Positions 42,901 through 52,594 of a DNA stretch of 64,000 nt are shown here, one piece after another. The position numbers and the translations under genes were made by a program. The DNA is from Microbacteriaceae bacterium PS02070. Its GTDB lineage: Bacteria; Actinomycetota; Actinomycetes; Actinomycetales; Microbacteriaceae. Location: the NCBI GenBank assembly GCA_029959865.1, contig JASCPE010000002.1:496001-560000 (forward strand), in the 5' to 3' direction. The notes below the pieces were generated by a model that was not told where the DNA came from, searched no databases, and was given only the letters and a program-made list of their open reading frames with translations. Every line of letters starts with the position of its first letter. Positions within the stretch are counted from its first letter, which is position 1.

Positions 42901-44521
42901 TCACGACCTCTTCTCGGATCGAGTCCAGCGGCGGGTTCGTCACCTGCGCGAACTGCTGCATGAAGTAGTCGAACAGCAGTCGTGGCCGGTCAGAGAGGAC
43001 GGCGATCGGGGTGTCGCTGCCCATCGCGCCCAGCGGCTCGGCGCCGTTCTGGCCCATCGGAGTGAGCATGATGCGCACTTCTTCCTCGGTGTACCCGAAG
43101 GTGCGCTGGCGCCGGGTGATCGAGGCGATCGGGTGCACGATGTGCTCGCGTTCGGGCAGCTCAGACAGGCTGACGCGGCCGTGGTCGAGCCACTCCTGCC
43201 AAGGCTCGAGCTGAGCGAGTTCGGCCTTGATCTCCTCGTCCTCGATGACGCGCCCCTGCGCCGTGTCGACGAGGAACATGCGCCCGGGGCGGAGGCGTCC
43301 GCGGCGCTTGATGCGCTCCGGCTCGAACTCGAGGACACCCGTCTCGCTGCCGATCACGACGAGACCGTCGGTCGTCTCTGTCCAGCGCCCGGGGCGAAGG
43401 CCATTGCGATCGAGGGTCGCACCGACGAGGGTGCCGTCGGTGAAAATGAGCGCGGCGGGACCGTCCCACGGCTCCATCTGCATGGAGTGGTAGTCGTAGA
43501 AGGCGCGCAGGTCGGGGTCGATGTCCGCCTGCTTCTCGTACGCCTCCGGCACCATCATCATGACGGCGTGGGGCAGGCTGCGTCCGGTCAGCGTCAGCAG
43601 TTCCAGCACCTCGTCGAAGGACGCGGAGTCGCTCGATCCCGGGGTGCAGATCGGCAGCAGCGGACGAATGTCTCCGAGGAGTTCGGATTCCAGCTGAGAC
43701 TGGCGGGCGCGCATCCAGTTGCGGTTTCCCCCGACGGTGTTGATCTCGCCGTTGTGCGCGAGCATCCGCAGCGGCTGTGCCAGCGGCCACGACGGGAAGG
43801 TGTTGGTCGAGTACCGCGAGTGGACGACAGCGAGTTCGGTGGCGTAGCGCTCGTCCTGCAGGTCCGGGTAGAACGGCTCCAGCTGGAGCGTCGTGACCAT
43901 GCCCTTGTAGCCGATGGTGCGCGACGACAGTGAGACGAAGTAGGCGCCGAGCTCACGCCGGGCACGCTTGCGCAAGCGGTACACGCGGCGGTCGAGCTCG
44001 ATTCCGGACAGTGCCGGGGCATCGCCGACGGCGGGACGGGAGACGAACAGCTGCTCGAAGTAGGGACGGGCGGCGTAAGCGAGCTTGCCGAGATTGTCCG
44101 CGGCGGTGGGGACCGAGCGCCAGCCGAGGACGGTCAGGCCCTCGGACTCGGCCACCTCGACGATGCGCTCCTTGAGGTCTGCTCGTGCCTCTTCCTCCAG
44201 GGGGAAGAAGGCCATCCCCGCGGCGTACTCCCCCATCGGCGGCAGGTCGAAGTCGACCACCTCGCGGAAGAATGCGTCGGGCATCTGGGTCAGGATGCCC
44301 GCGCCGTCACCGGTGCCGGCGTCCGAACCGATCGCGCCGCGATGCTCCAGATTGCGCAGGGCCGTCAGCGCGAGATCGACGATGTCGTGGCCGGGCTCGC
44401 CGCGCAGGGTGGCCACCATGGCCAGACCGCACGCGTCCTTCTCGAACGCGGGGTTGTACATCCCCTGCTTTTGCGGGAATCCCGAGCTTTCAGTGATCGG
44501 TCGAGGGTCGATCGATGCCAT
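39941..44521 (-). CDS. gltB: Glutamate synthase large subunit
   Basis: Alpha subunit of NADPH-GOGAT, making two glutamates from glutamine and 2-oxoglutarate. The 1526-aa protein has the class II amidotransferase domain, whose nucleophile should be Cys31 (in [10 protein letters not shown]) after removal of a 30-residue propeptide, then the central domain, an FMN barrel ([19 protein letters not shown]), the 3Fe-4S cluster motif CHLDTCPVG and the C-terminal GXGXG beta-helix ([20 protein letters not shown]). Full length for the family. Transcribed after lgt with a 56-bp gap. Confidence 0.98.
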   Translation of the reverse strand: MASIDPRPITESSGFPQKQGMYNPAFEKDACGLAMVATLRGEPGHDIVDLALTALRNLEHRGAIGSDAGTGDGAGILTQMPDAFFREVVDFDLPPMGEYAAGMAFFPLEEEARADLKERIVEVAESEGLTVLGWRSVPTAADNLGKLAYAARPYFEQLFVSRPAVGDAPALSGIELDRRVYRLRKRARRELGAYFVSLSSRTIGYKGMVTTLQLEPFYPDLQDERYATELAVVHSRYSTNTFPSWPLAQPLRMLAHNGEINTVGGNRNWMRARQSQLESELLGDIRPLLPICTPGSSDSASFDEVLELLTLTGRSLPHAVMMMVPEAYEKQADIDPDLRAFYDYHSMQMEPWDGPAALIFTDGTLVGATLDRNGLRPGRWTETTDGLVVIGSETGVLEFEPERIKRRGRLRPGRMFLVDTAQGRVIEDEEIKAELAQLEPWQEWLDHGRVSLSELPEREHIVHPIASITRRQRTFGYTEEEVRIMLTPMGQNGAEPLGAMGSDTPIAVLSDRPRLLFDYFMQQFAQVTNPPLDSIREEVVTSLSLGLGPERNLLDWGPDHTYSVMLDFPVIDNDQLAKIQHIDSALPGRTSVTIRGLYRVESGPKGMRKRLDQMCEEVDQAIEDGAEFVVLSDRDSNKDLAPIPSLLMVAAVHHHLIRHETRMKVGLVVEAGDVREVHHVATLIGYGASAVNPYLAMETVEYLVRAGFITGIPPEKAVHNLIYALGKGVLKIMSKMGISTVSSYAGAQAFEAVGLSEEFVERYFTGTETKLGGVGLEVIAAENAKRHAYAYPEDGAARAHERLWTGGEYQWRRDGSPHLFNPDTIFRLQHSTRTRRYDIFREYTRLVDDQSAELKTLRGLFALKSGVRPAVPIDEVEPVSSIVKRFQTGAMSYGSISREAHETLAIAMNRLGGKSNTGEGGEDVERLLDPERRSAIKQVASGRFGVTSMYLTHAEDIQIKLAQGAKPGEGGQLPPSKVYPWIARTRGGTPGVGLISPPPHHDIYSIEDLKQLIFDLKRANPAARVHVKLVSQSGIGAVAAGTAKALADVILVSGYDGGTGASPLNSLKHAGTPWELGLAETQQTLMLNDMRGRVVVQADGQLKTGRDVIIAALLGAEEFGFATTALVVEGCIMMRVCHLDTCPVGVATQNPVLRQRFTGKAEHVVNFMEFIAQEVREYLAELGFRSIAEAVGHTELLDVERAVAHWKANGLDLTPILHGPQFDEDTPRRHTTNQNHELDEHFDVPIIERAQDVIAHGGHFEIELPIRNTERAVGTMLGNAVTRARGENGLPNGSIEITLRGSAGQSFGAFMPAGITLRLEGDTNDYVGKGLSGGQIVVRPPRGASFDASQNVIAGNVIGYGATQGTMFLSGVVGERFLVRNSGATAVVEGVGDHALEYMTGGLAVILGTTGRNLGAGMSGGTAYIYKLDEALMNRDALASGELELLEMGSGDVEILRDLLERHVAETDSALAARLLDEFETEAENFVRVVPRDYAAVLQAREEAEKEGLDPDGDVVWNRILEVTGG

Positions 44522-44577
44522 GGCGAACCGTCCTCATGGTGCGTGTGAACTGGGACGTCATCGGCCCGTGGGGAGAG

Positions 44578-45570
44578 TTACTTCGTGACGGTGCTTGTGG
44601 CTGTGTCCTGGAGGGGCTTCTCGGTCGGGGGTGCGCTGGTGTCGACGAAGTCCTCGGCTGTTTCTGATTGTACAACTTCGGGACCGGACCACTCGCGACC
44701 GGGAACATACGGCGATGGCTCAAGGCCCGGGTGGCGCTTACCCTGCACGATGAAGATGACGATTCCAAGCAGCACAGCCAGCACCGCAGCCCACACGTTC
44801 GTGCGGAGGCCCAGGAAGATCTCGCTCGGGTCGATGCGAATCGACTCCCAGACGATGCGGCCTGCGCCGTACCAGACGAGGTAGATGGCGAACAGGCGGC
44901 CCCACTGGAGCGCGAACCGGCGACCGAGCCACAGGAGCACAAAGAAGCCGAGCGTGTTCCAGATGACCTCGTAGAGGAAGGTCGGGTGGAAGGTGGTCTC
45001 CGGTGCGAGCCCGGGCGGGAAGGCCGGGTTGCTCGGGTCGATCTCGAGCGCCCACGGAACATCGGTCGGCAGGCCGAACAGCTCCTGGTTGAACCAGTTG
45101 CCGAAGCGTCCGATCGCCTGGGCCAGGATCATGCCCGGCGCCATCGCGTCCGCGAAGGTCCAGAAGCGGATTCCGGAGAACTTGCAGCCGATCCATGCGC
45201 CGACCGCGCCACCGATGAGGGCGCCGAAGATGGCAATGCCACCGTTCCAGATCCGGATGACTTCCCACGGATCGGCGCCGTCGTAGAAGTAGTCGTTCGG
45301 GTGGGTGGCGACGTGGAAGATGCGTGCCCCGATGATCGCGAGGGGCACGGCAAACAGTGCGATATCGATGACGACCCACGGCTCCGCACCGCGCTTGGTG
45401 AGGCGGTGGTTGGTGATGATCGTCGCGACGACGATTCCCGCCATCAGGCACAGGGCATAAATGTGGACCGTGAGCTCGAGGCCGAAGATGTTCAGCGGGA
45501 AACTGCTGATCTCGGGACTCGGAATCGAGGAGAACGCGCCCGGAAGCGCGCTCGCGGAAGCGAACGTCAT
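44578..45570 (-). CDS. lgt: Prolipoprotein diacylglyceryl transferase
   Basis: Membrane enzyme attaching diacylglycerol to the lipobox Cys of prolipoproteins. The 330-aa protein has about seven helices, the GRFGNWFNQELFG signature with essential Arg/Asn, and WNGGIAIFGALIGG where enterobacterial Lgt has HGG. A hydrophilic C-terminal tail (~280-330) is an actinobacterial feature. The ATG follows a TAGACT -10 box overlapping the trpA stop. The trp-lgt linkage matches M. tuberculosis. Confidence 0.95.
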   Translation of the reverse strand: MTFASASALPGAFSSIPSPEISSFPLNIFGLELTVHIYALCLMAGIVVATIITNHRLTKRGAEPWVVIDIALFAVPLAIIGARIFHVATHPNDYFYDGADPWEVIRIWNGGIAIFGALIGGAVGAWIGCKFSGIRFWTFADAMAPGMILAQAIGRFGNWFNQELFGLPTDVPWALEIDPSNPAFPPGLAPETTFHPTFLYEVIWNTLGFFVLLWLGRRFALQWGRLFAIYLVWYGAGRIVWESIRIDPSEIFLGLRTNVWAAVLAVLLGIVIFIVQGKRHPGLEPSPYVPGREWSGPEVVQSETAEDFVDTSAPPTEKPLQDTATSTVTK

Positions 45571-45576
45571 GCTGGA

Positions 45577-45582
45577 AGTCTA
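45577..45582 (-). promoter_or_regulatory. Leaderless-type -10 box (TAGACT) of lgt, overlapping the trpA stop codon
   Basis: On the minus strand TAGACT begins with the trpA TAG stop (45580-45582). Six nt then separate it from the lgt ATG at 45570. Confidence 0.6.
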
Positions 45583-46389
45583 GGCGTTGCGGGGCAGCAC
45601 ATCGGCACGCGCAGTGCCCGCGGCGAGGGCCCGGGCTTCGGCGGCGAGGCCGTCGACTCCCCCGTCGCGAAGTGCGCGGACGAGGGCGGTGCCGACGATC
45701 GCGCCGTCGGCGTAGGCGACGACACCGGTGACGTGCTGCGGCGTTGAGATGCCGATGCCGACACAGGCGTACGGCGCGCCATGCGCGCGGAGGCGGTCGA
45801 CAAGCGCGCGAGAGGCAGCGTCGAGGTCCTTGCGTTCGCCGGTGATGCCCATCGTCGAGACGGTGTAGACGAATCCGGTGGAGTTTTCGACGATGAGTTT
45901 CAGACGCTCATCAGTGGAGGTCGGGGCAGCGAGGAAGACGCGGTCAAGCCCCGTCCGCGAGGACGCGTCGATCCACTCCTGGGCGGCGTCGGGTGTGATG
46001 TCCGGGGTGATGAGACCTGCCCCGCCGGCTGCGAGGAGTTCATCGGCGTAGCGGTCGACGCCGAACTGGAACACCGGGTTCCAATAGGTCATCACGAGGA
46101 TCGGCACATCCACCCGGGCCGCGATCTCGCGCACAGCCGTGAAGGTGTCACGGAGGCGGAACCCGTTCGCGAGCGCCGTCTGGGTCGCCTCCTGAATGAC
46201 ACTGCCGTCCATGACCGGGTCGGAATACGGCGGGCCGAGTTCGAGGATGTCGGCGCCGTTCTCGGCGAGGGCCACGGCCGCGTCGATGCTCGTCTGCAGA
46301 TCGGGGTAACCGATGGGAAGGTAGCCGACGAACGCGCCGCGCCCGGCCGCATGCGCCTTCTCGATGGCGGCGGCAACGCGGGAGGTCAT
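45580..46389 (-). CDS. trpA: Tryptophan synthase alpha subunit
   Basis: Cleaves indole-3-glycerol phosphate to indole, which is channelled to TrpB. The 269-aa TIM barrel has the catalytic Glu in [19 protein letters not shown], the Asp loop [12 protein letters not shown] and the phosphate-binding [11 protein letters not shown]. It overlaps trpB by 4 nt. Confidence 0.97.
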   Translation of the reverse strand: MTSRVAAAIEKAHAAGRGAFVGYLPIGYPDLQTSIDAAVALAENGADILELGPPYSDPVMDGSVIQEATQTALANGFRLRDTFTAVREIAARVDVPILVMTYWNPVFQFGVDRYADELLAAGGAGLITPDITPDAAQEWIDASSRTGLDRVFLAAPTSTDERLKLIVENSTGFVYTVSTMGITGERKDLDAASRALVDRLRAHGAPYACVGIGISTPQHVTGVVAYADGAIVGTALVRALRDGGVDGLAAEARALAAGTARADVLPRNA

Positions 46390-47594
46390 GCCTTCGGCTC
46401 CTCGTCGTAGAGGCCGAACCAGCGCGCGGCGGTGTCCATGTCCTTGTCGCCGCGCCCGGAGAGGTTCACCGCGATGATTGCGTCCGGCCCCAGCTCCTTG
46501 CCGATCCGGATCGCCCCGGCGAGCGCGTGGGCGGACTCGATCGCGGGAATGATGCCCTCGGTGCGGCTGAGCAGGCGCAGGGCATCCATGGCCTCGGCGT
46601 CGGTGGCCGGGATGTAATTGGCCCGACCGATGGCGGCGAGCCAGGAGTGTTCGGGGCCGACGCCGGGGTAGTCCAGCCCGGCCGAGATCGAGTGGGATTC
46701 CACCGTCTGGCCGTCTTCGTCTTGCAGCACGAAGGTCTTTGAGCCGTGCAGCACGCCGGGGCGACCGCGCGCGATCGAGGCCGCGTGCCGCTCCGTGTCC
46801 ACGCCGTCGCCGGCCGCCTCGACGCCGTAGAGAGCGACGCCATCATCGTCGAGGAACGCGTCGAACATGCCGATCGCGTTGGAGCCGCCCCCGACGCACG
46901 CCAGTACGGCATCGGGCAGGCGGCCCACCTGCTCCAACAGCTGCGCGCGCGCCTCCTCGCCGATGACTTTCTGGTAGTCGCGCACCATCGCCGGGAACGG
47001 GTGGGGGCCGGCAGCGGTGCCGAAGATGTAGTTGGTCGTCTCGACCGACGCGACCCAGTCCCGATACGCCTCGTTGATGGCGTCCTTGAGCGTGCGAGAC
47101 CCGGCGGTCACGGGAACGACCTCGGCGCCGAGGAGGCGCATCCGGGCTACGTTGAGCGCCTGACGCTCGGTATCCACTTCGCCCATGTAGATCGTGCAGT
47201 CGAAGCCGAACAGAGCGGCCGCGGTTGCTGTTGCGACGCCGTGCTGGCCCGCGCCGGTCTCCGCGATCACTCGGGTCTTACTCAGGCGCTTGGTCAGGAG
47301 TGCCTGACCGAGCACATTGTTGATCTTGTGTGATCCGGTGTGGTTCAGATCCTCACGCTTGAGGAAGACGCGCGCTCCCCCGGCGTGCTCCGCGAACCGC
47401 GGGACCTCGGTGAGCACGGAGGGTCGACCCGCGTAGCTGTGCAGAAGCTCGTGGAACTCCTCTTGAAACGCCGGGTCGGTCTTGCTCGACTCGTACTCGG
47501 CCGTGAGCTCATCGATTGCGGCGATGAGGGATTCCGGCATGTACCGGCCACCGAAATCGCCGAAGAAGGGGCCGTGCTGTTCGCGCAGGCTCAT
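46386..47594 (-). CDS. trpB: Tryptophan synthase beta subunit
   Basis: PLP enzyme condensing indole and serine to tryptophan. The 402-aa protein (TrpB1 type) has the PLP-lysine motif [24 protein letters not shown], the phosphate-binding [10 protein letters not shown] and the C-terminal LSGRGDKDM. Overlaps trpC and trpA by 4 nt each, so the three are coupled. Confidence 0.98.
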   Translation of the reverse strand: MSLREQHGPFFGDFGGRYMPESLIAAIDELTAEYESSKTDPAFQEEFHELLHSYAGRPSVLTEVPRFAEHAGGARVFLKREDLNHTGSHKINNVLGQALLTKRLSKTRVIAETGAGQHGVATATAAALFGFDCTIYMGEVDTERQALNVARMRLLGAEVVPVTAGSRTLKDAINEAYRDWVASVETTNYIFGTAAGPHPFPAMVRDYQKVIGEEARAQLLEQVGRLPDAVLACVGGGSNAIGMFDAFLDDDGVALYGVEAAGDGVDTERHAASIARGRPGVLHGSKTFVLQDEDGQTVESHSISAGLDYPGVGPEHSWLAAIGRANYIPATDAEAMDALRLLSRTEGIIPAIESAHALAGAIRIGKELGPDAIIAVNLSGRGDKDMDTAARWFGLYDEEPKA

Positions 47595-48367
47595 ACGTGT
47601 ACTCCCAAAAAGGACTCGAGCGTCGCGACCGGGTCCCCCGTGACCAGCGCTTCGCCGACGAGGACGACGTCCGCTCCCGCGGATCGGTAGTGGGCGACAT
47701 CGTCGGGGGTCTTCACCGCGGATTCGGCGATTCTGATCGCGCCCGCGGGGATGTGCTCGACGAGGCGGCCGAAGAGGTCGCGATCCAGCTCGAACGTGGA
47801 CAGGTCGCGAGCGTTGACTCCTACGACCTCGGCACCGATATCTGCTGCGCGCTGCACTTCCTCGAGGGAGTGCGTCTCGACGAGTGCCGTCATTCCGAGC
47901 TCGCGCACGAGGGTGTGCAGCGAGCTCAGCGTGCCCTGGTCGAGGGCGGCGGCGATGAGAAGGACGAGGTCAGCGCCGTGGGCGCGAGCCTCGAGCACTT
48001 GGTACGGCGTCGCGATGAAGTCCTTGCGCAGGACGGGGATGGAGATCTCCGCGCGCACGGCGTCGAGGTCGTCCAGAGTTCCCTTGAAGCGCCGACCCTC
48101 GGTAAGAACGGAGACCGCGCTCGCGCCCCCGCGCTCGTACAACCGCGCCTGCGCGGCGGGGTCGGGGATGTCCGCGAGTGCGCCGCGCGACGGCGAGGCG
48201 CGCTTGACCTCGGCGATGATCTTCACCTGCGCGGCCGGTGCCAGGAAGGAGAGGACGTCGAGGGCGGGTGCGCGGTCGAGGGCACGCGCTTCGAGCGTCG
48301 ACAGCGAGACTTCGCGTTCGCGCTCCTGCGCGTCTTCGACGGCGCCGGCAGTCAGTCCGGCGAGCAC
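47591..48367 (-). CDS. trpC: Indole-3-glycerol phosphate synthase
   Basis: Ring-closing step before tryptophan synthase. The 258-aa TIM barrel has the catalytic [45 protein letters not shown] and [12 protein letters not shown] motifs. GTG start, 1 bp after the upstream stop codon. No fused TrpF domain; in Actinobacteria that activity usually comes from PriA/HisA, which is not in the window. Confidence 0.97.
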   Translation of the reverse strand: MLAGLTAGAVEDAQEREREVSLSTLEARALDRAPALDVLSFLAPAAQVKIIAEVKRASPSRGALADIPDPAAQARLYERGGASAVSVLTEGRRFKGTLDDLDAVRAEISIPVLRKDFIATPYQVLEARAHGADLVLLIAAALDQGTLSSLHTLVRELGMTALVETHSLEEVQRAADIGAEVVGVNARDLSTFELDRDLFGRLVEHIPAGAIRIAESAVKTPDDVAHYRSAGADVVLVGEALVTGDPVATLESFLGVHV

Positions 48368-48368
48368 G

Positions 48369-48599
48369 TCAGTGTTCTTTCGCTGCGTACTTGGGTCCGC
48401 GGACGCCGTAGCCTGCCTTGGCCATGATCCAGCCGACGAGCAGACCGACCAGGAGCAGGCCGACCGATGCCCAGACGAGAATGGGCATGTTCAGGATGAA
48501 GAAGAGCGTCCCGAGCGTGAACGCGACGAGCATGATCGTCACGGCGGTCCAGGCAGCCGGAGAGTCGCCGTGGCCGGGGTCGCCGATGGGGTTGCTCAT
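48369..48599 (-). CDS. HGxxPAAW motif small membrane protein (DUF6704-like)
   Basis: 76-aa protein with the family motif HGDSPAAW near residue 10 and two membrane helices (TAVTIMLVAFTLGTLFFIL and VWASVGLLLVGLLVGWIMA). The family is restricted to Actinobacteria and regularly lies upstream of trpC; role unknown. AAGGAG precedes the ATG. Upstream gap carries repeat A copy 3. Confidence 0.85.
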   Translation of the reverse strand: MSNPIGDPGHGDSPAAWTAVTIMLVAFTLGTLFFILNMPILVWASVGLLLVGLLVGWIMAKAGYGVRGPKYAAKEH

Positions 48600-48685
48600 G
48601 GGTCTCCTTCGAAACAGGCACCGTTCGCGGTGCCCCTCCAGTCTAGCGGGAGCGCCGCTTCGGGCCGAACCCCGACACTGGAACC

Positions 48686-48755
48686 GCGAGACTGCACGCC
48701 CTGGCGAAACGGCGGGAAAGAACCGCAGTCTCGACGTGGGCGTGCAGTCTCGGCG
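48686..48755. repeat. Palindromic intergenic repeat family A, copy 3
   Basis: 70 bp between the Trp-operon membrane protein and the HGxxPAAW gene. The outer arms are nearly perfect: GCGAGACTGCACGCCC against GGGCGTGCAGTCTCGG. An internal CCGCAGTCTCGACG repeats the right arm directly. One base shorter than copies 1 and 2. Confidence 0.8.
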
Positions 48756-48777
48756 AGGACGGGTGAGCCGCGTCGTG

Positions 48778-49359
48778 TTAACGGGTGGGATCGTCACCGC
48801 GGCTGAGGTCATCCCACGAATCGATGGCGTCATGGGGGCGAGAGGCGGGCGCGGCGGTGGTGGGAGCGTCATAGCGACGGCCCGCGCGCGGCCAGGATCG
48901 TGCGGTCAGAAGCACGAGGACTCCGGCAAAAGCGATGACGACTCCGCTGACCAGCGAGACGAACGGCCACGCGGTTGCAGTCAACGACGTGACCAGCTCC
49001 CGGACCGCGTCGTTCCCGGCGAGCCCGGTGGTCTCCTCGACGGCGACCGCCACCGCCGACACCGGCGGATCGAGCGCCGACCCCCACGACGCTGCGGCGA
49101 TGCCGACACCGATTGCGACGGCGAGGGCACCGAATACGTAGCGCATGATCGGTCCGACGACGGTCAGGGCGAGCCCCAGCGCGAGGGCCGCAAAGCTCAG
49201 CGGAGTGGTCAGCGGTGCGGCGACCGTTCCGGTCACCTCGAGAGCGCCGTGCACCTCCGCCAGAATCGCGACGATCCACGTTTGTGTCGATGCAAGAAGG
49301 GCTGCTCCGCCGCCGACAAGTGCGGCAAGGACGCTGAGAAGCTTCGCGCGTGCTTTCAC
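48778..49359 (-). CDS. Trp biosynthesis-associated membrane protein (TIGR02234-like)
   Basis: 193-aa protein with four membrane helices (~8-28, ~45-65, ~70-92, ~130-155) and a hydrophilic tail. Start [26 protein letters not shown] is typical of the Trp_oprn_chp family, which lies between trpE and trpC in many Actinobacteria (Rv1610 in M. tuberculosis). Function unknown. Here its GTG overlaps the hisI stop by 4 nt, with no trpE between. Confidence 0.88.
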   Translation of the reverse strand: MKARAKLLSVLAALVGGGAALLASTQTWIVAILAEVHGALEVTGTVAAPLTTPLSFAALALGLALTVVGPIMRYVFGALAVAIGVGIAAASWGSALDPPVSAVAVAVEETTGLAGNDAVRELVTSLTATAWPFVSLVSGVVIAFAGVLVLLTARSWPRAGRRYDAPTTAAPASRPHDAIDSWDDLSRGDDPTR

Positions 49360-49715
49360 GATGTCGCGTCCGCCCGAACGGGGTGAAGGTCATCGGCGTC
49401 GAAGCACGTGTGGTCCCCGGTGTGGCATGCTGCGCCGACCTGGTCGACGGTGATGAGGAGCGCATCGCCGTCGCAGTCCAACCGCGCACCTCGAACCCAC
49501 TGCACGTGCCCCGACGTGTCGCCCTTGCGCCAGTACTCCTGGCGAGAGCGCGACCAGAACGTCACACGACCTTCCGTCAGGGTGCGACGAAGCGCCTCCT
49601 GATCCATCCATCCCAGCATGAGAACCTCTCCGGTCCCGTCCTGCTGGATGATCGCGGGCACCAGGCCGTCGGTGTTGAACGCCACGCGCTCGATCGCGAT
49701 ATCGGTTTCGCTCAT
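49356..49715 (-). CDS. hisI: Phosphoribosyl-AMP cyclohydrolase
   Basis: Third step of histidine synthesis. The 119-aa enzyme has [30 protein letters not shown] and the zinc-site [14 protein letters not shown]. HisE is encoded separately upstream, as usual in Actinobacteria. Overlaps hisF by 4 nt. Confidence 0.96.
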   Translation of the reverse strand: MSETDIAIERVAFNTDGLVPAIIQQDGTGEVLMLGWMDQEALRRTLTEGRVTFWSRSRQEYWRKGDTSGHVQWVRGARLDCDGDALLITVDQVGAACHTGDHTCFDADDLHPVRADATS

Positions 49716-50476
49716 CGGCGCACCTCGATTCCTTCGGACTCCATCGCGTCTTTGACATCTCCGATCGTGAGCTGGCCGGAGTGGAAGACGCTCGCGGCGA
49801 GCACGGCATCCGCGCCCGCGTGGATCGCGGGAGCGAAGTCTTCGGCACACCCGGCCCCACCGGAGGCGATGACGGGGACGCTGGAGATCTCCCGCATGAG
49901 ACCGGTGAGTTCGAGGTCGAAGCCGGCCTTCGTGCCGTCGGCATCGATCGAGTTCACCAGCAGCTCACCGGCGCCGCGTTCGATCGCCTCGCGCGCCCAT
50001 TCGAGCGCGTCGAGGGTGGTTTCGGTGCGACCGCCGTGGGTCGTCACAACGAAACCGGACGGGGTAGACGGGGCGCGCTTGATGTCGAGGGAGAGTACGA
50101 GAACCTGAGCGCCAAAGCGGTCGGCGATCTCTCCGATCAGTGCCGGTCGCGCGATGGCGGCGGAGTTGACGCCGATCTTGTCCGCCCCCACGCCCAAGAG
50201 TCTCGCGACGTCGTCCACGCTCCGCACCCCGCCACCGACCGTGAGGGGAATGAAGACCTCCTCCGCCGTGCGGCGCACCACGTCGTACGTCGTCGCGCGC
50301 TCGTCGACGGTCGCCGTCACGTCGAGGAAGGTGAGTTCATCGGCGCCCTGCTCGAAATAGACGCGCGCAAGCTCGACGGGGTCTCCCATATCGCGGAGGT
50401 TCTCGAAATTTACGCCCTTGACCACGCGGCCGGCATTGACGTCGAGGCACGGAATGACCCGGCACACGAGGGACAT
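49712..50476 (-). CDS. hisF: Imidazole glycerol phosphate synthase cyclase subunit
   Basis: Makes imidazole glycerol phosphate and AICAR with ammonia from HisH. The 254-aa TIM barrel has catalytic Asp residues in [17 protein letters not shown] and [14 protein letters not shown], and phosphate sites [13 protein letters not shown] and VIASGGAG. hisH and hisA are not in the window. Its ATG overlaps the hisG TGA by one base. Confidence 0.97.
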   Translation of the reverse strand: MSLVCRVIPCLDVNAGRVVKGVNFENLRDMGDPVELARVYFEQGADELTFLDVTATVDERATTYDVVRRTAEEVFIPLTVGGGVRSVDDVARLLGVGADKIGVNSAAIARPALIGEIADRFGAQVLVLSLDIKRAPSTPSGFVVTTHGGRTETTLDALEWAREAIERGAGELLVNSIDADGTKAGFDLELTGLMREISSVPVIASGGAGCAEDFAPAIHAGADAVLAASVFHSGQLTIGDVKDAMESEGIEVRR

Positions 50477-51318
50477 CAGAGCCTCGCGTTGTCGATCGCG
50501 GTCACCAAGATCGCGCGCGCACCGATCGCGTACAGGTCATCGATCACGCGGTTGAGGGTCTTGCGGGGGCTCATGACGCGGACGGCCACCCATTCCGGAT
50601 CCCGTAGCGGCGAGATTGTCGGCGATTCGATGCCCGGGGCGATCGCGACGGCATCATCGATGAGGGAGACCGGAAGGTCGTAGTCGATGAGCACGTATCG
50701 GCGAGCGACCATGATCCCGCGCAGGCGACGCAGAAGGGTGTCCGTGCCGTCCGCCTCCTGCGGGCCCGAGATAAGGACGGCCTCGGATTCGAGGAGCACC
50801 GGACCGAAGACTTCGAGCCCCGCTTGACGCAGGGTCGTCCCGGTGGAGACGACGTCGGCAACGGCGTCCGCGACCCCAAGGCGGACGGCGGATTCCACGG
50901 CGCCGTCCAGGGGAACGAGGTCGACGGCGATGCCGTGCCGATCGAGGAAGGCATCGACGAGGCCCGGGTATGCGGTCGCGACGCGGAGCCCTTCGAGATC
51001 GGCGACATCGGAGTAGGCGCCGGGAGGGCCGGCGAAGCGGAAGGTCGATCCGCCGAAGCCGAGCTTCTCGATCTCCTTTGCACCGGGCATCCGGGCATCG
51101 AGCAGGAGGTCGCGGCCGGTGATGCCGACATCGAGCGCGCCGGAGCCCACGTAGGTGGCGATGTCTTTCGGGCGGAGGTAGAAGAACTCGACCTCATTGA
51201 TCGGGTCGATGACGTGCAGGTCTTTCGGGTCGCGACGGCCGGTGTAGCCCGCTTCGGCGAGCATGTCGGCGGCGGTTTCTGAGAGCGATCCCTTGTTCGG
51301 CACAGCGATTCGCAGCAT
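50476..51318 (-). CDS. hisG: ATP phosphoribosyltransferase (long form)
   Basis: First and feedback-regulated step of histidine synthesis. The 280-aa protein has the catalytic domain ([42 protein letters not shown]) and the C-terminal regulatory ACT-like domain (~210-280), so histidine inhibition is expected and HisZ is not needed. ATG at 51318 matches the family N-terminus. Confidence 0.97.
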   Translation of the reverse strand: MLRIAVPNKGSLSETAADMLAEAGYTGRRDPKDLHVIDPINEVEFFYLRPKDIATYVGSGALDVGITGRDLLLDARMPGAKEIEKLGFGGSTFRFAGPPGAYSDVADLEGLRVATAYPGLVDAFLDRHGIAVDLVPLDGAVESAVRLGVADAVADVVSTGTTLRQAGLEVFGPVLLESEAVLISGPQEADGTDTLLRRLRGIMVARRYVLIDYDLPVSLIDDAVAIAPGIESPTISPLRDPEWVAVRVMSPRKTLNRVIDDLYAIGARAILVTAIDNARL

Positions 51319-51359
51319 GAGAGGCTTTCGTTTGGGAGGGTGTCGGGAGCGGGGCGGGC

Positions 51360-51623
51360 TCACAGATGTCGGTAGACATCCTCCAGCGTGATCCCCTTCG
51401 CGAGCATCATCACCTGCAGGTGGTACAGCAGTTGAGAGATCTCCTCGGCTGCCTCATCCTTCGATTCGTACTCGGACGCCATCCAGACCTCGGCGGCTTC
51501 CTCGACGATCTTCTTTCCGATCGCGTGCACACCGGCGTCCAAGCGCGCGACCGTGCCGGACCCTTCCGGGCGGGCGGTAGCCGTCGCAGTGAGCTCGGCG
51601 AACAGCGAATCGAACGTCTTCAC
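51360..51623 (-). CDS. hisE: Phosphoribosyl-ATP diphosphatase
   Basis: Second step of histidine synthesis, hydrolysing PRATP to PRAMP. The 87-aa all-helical MazG-like protein shows [16 protein letters not shown] with metal-binding Glu residues and [15 protein letters not shown]. First gene of the his-trp run; GTG start 7 nt after a TACCCT -10 box, so there is no leader for attenuation. Confidence 0.95.
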   Translation of the reverse strand: MKTFDSLFAELTATATARPEGSGTVARLDAGVHAIGKKIVEEAAEVWMASEYESKDEAAEEISQLLYHLQVMMLAKGITLEDVYRHL

Positions 51624-51630
51624 GGTTTCC

Positions 51631-51636
51631 AGGGTA
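51631..51636 (-). promoter_or_regulatory. Leaderless-type -10 box (TACCCT) of hisE
   Basis: Reads TACCCT on the minus strand, 7 nt before the GTG at 51623. Confidence 0.55.
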
Positions 51637-51872
51637 GTGGGCGCCGCGGTCCTGGGCGTTCACCCCGTCCGCCGTCGGGGGTCGTCGCGCTGAACGCGCG
51701 GTGGGGCGAGCCGTTGGATCCGCGGCTGGTGGCGATGTGTGTGCTCTGTCCCCGGTGGTGGGAGCGCTGGCCGGACGATGCGGGTCGAGTGTGGGTCACG
51801 AGAGCTGTGGGGGTTGGCGGTGAGCGATGGCGTGCCCCTGACCGGCCGAGTCGAGTCCGGTACGAGGTGGAT
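51637..51872. other. Gap between hisE and rpe with an unassigned plus-strand open frame
   Basis: A plus-strand frame from about 51680 to 51893 reads protein-like (ALNARWGEPLDPRLVAMCVL, then CPRWWERWP), but it lacks an RBS and a good start, and its 3' end overlaps rpe. The only internal ATG (51735) would give ~52 codons. It may be a gene remnant; I do not call it as a gene. Confidence 0.3.
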
Positions 51873-52559
51873 CTACCGGGAGTGGCGGTGTGAGTGCTCT
51901 GTCGCGAGTGCGCGGAGGGAGGCGATTGCCGCGTCGGGGTCGTCGGAACCGAAGACGGCCGAGCCCGCGACGAAGGTGTCGGCTCCGGCTTCGGCGGCGT
52001 GTGCGATGGTCGACTCGCTGATCCCGCCGTCGACCTGCAGCCATACCTCGGATCCTCGGCGGCGGGCTTCGACAGCGAGTGCGGACAGTTTCGGCATGGT
52101 CTCCGGCATGAATGACTGCCCGCCGAACCCGGGTTCGACCGTCATCACGAGGATCTGGTCGAACTCATCGAGATGCTCGAACAGGGAGTCGACGGGTGTG
52201 TGCGGTTTGACCGCGACGCCCGCGCGCGCACCGATGTCGCGCAGACGGCGGGCGAGGGCGATCGGGTCTTTCGCGGCTTCGAGATGGAAGGTGACGGACG
52301 CCGCACCCAACTCCGCGTAGCCCGGAGCCCAGCGATCGGGGTCGTCGATCATGAGGTGCACGTCGAGGGGCACCGGGCTCGTGCTTTGGACGCCCTCCAC
52401 CATCTGCGGGCCGAACGTGAGATTCGGTACGAAGTGGTTGTCCATGACGTCGACATGGACGAAGTCGGCGCCCGGGATCCGTGCGAGCGAGGCCGCCATG
52501 TTCACGAAGTCGGCGGCGAGGATGCTCGGGTTGATTCGGACGTCGTTGGGCGCTGGCAC
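51873..52559 (-). CDS. rpe: Ribulose-phosphate 3-epimerase
   Basis: Interconverts ribulose 5-phosphate and xylulose 5-phosphate in the pentose phosphate pathway. The 228-aa TIM barrel has INPSILAADF, the metal ligands in VHVDVMDNHFVPN, MTVEPGFGGQSFM and VDGGISEST. GTG start preceded by GGAGGA and by a GATAAT hexamer 6 nt before the start, which could be a -10. Confidence 0.96.
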   Translation of the reverse strand: MPAPNDVRINPSILAADFVNMAASLARIPGADFVHVDVMDNHFVPNLTFGPQMVEGVQSTSPVPLDVHLMIDDPDRWAPGYAELGAASVTFHLEAAKDPIALARRLRDIGARAGVAVKPHTPVDSLFEHLDEFDQILVMTVEPGFGGQSFMPETMPKLSALAVEARRRGSEVWLQVDGGISESTIAHAAEAGADTFVAGSAVFGSDDPDAAIASLRALATEHSHRHSR

Positions 52560-52594
52560 TCCTCCATTATCGCCCGTCCCCTCCCGCAGGCCCG

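Noticed and set aside
49371..49944. Alternative longer start of hisI at 49850
   Set aside because: The extra N-terminus is Arg-rich text overlapping hisF; ATG at 49715 gives the normal 119-aa enzyme and the usual ATGA overlap.
51624..51872. T-box or His/Trp leader peptide before hisE
   Set aside because: The -10 box sits 7 nt from the GTG, leaving no leader, and no run of His or Trp codons in a short ORF is present upstream.
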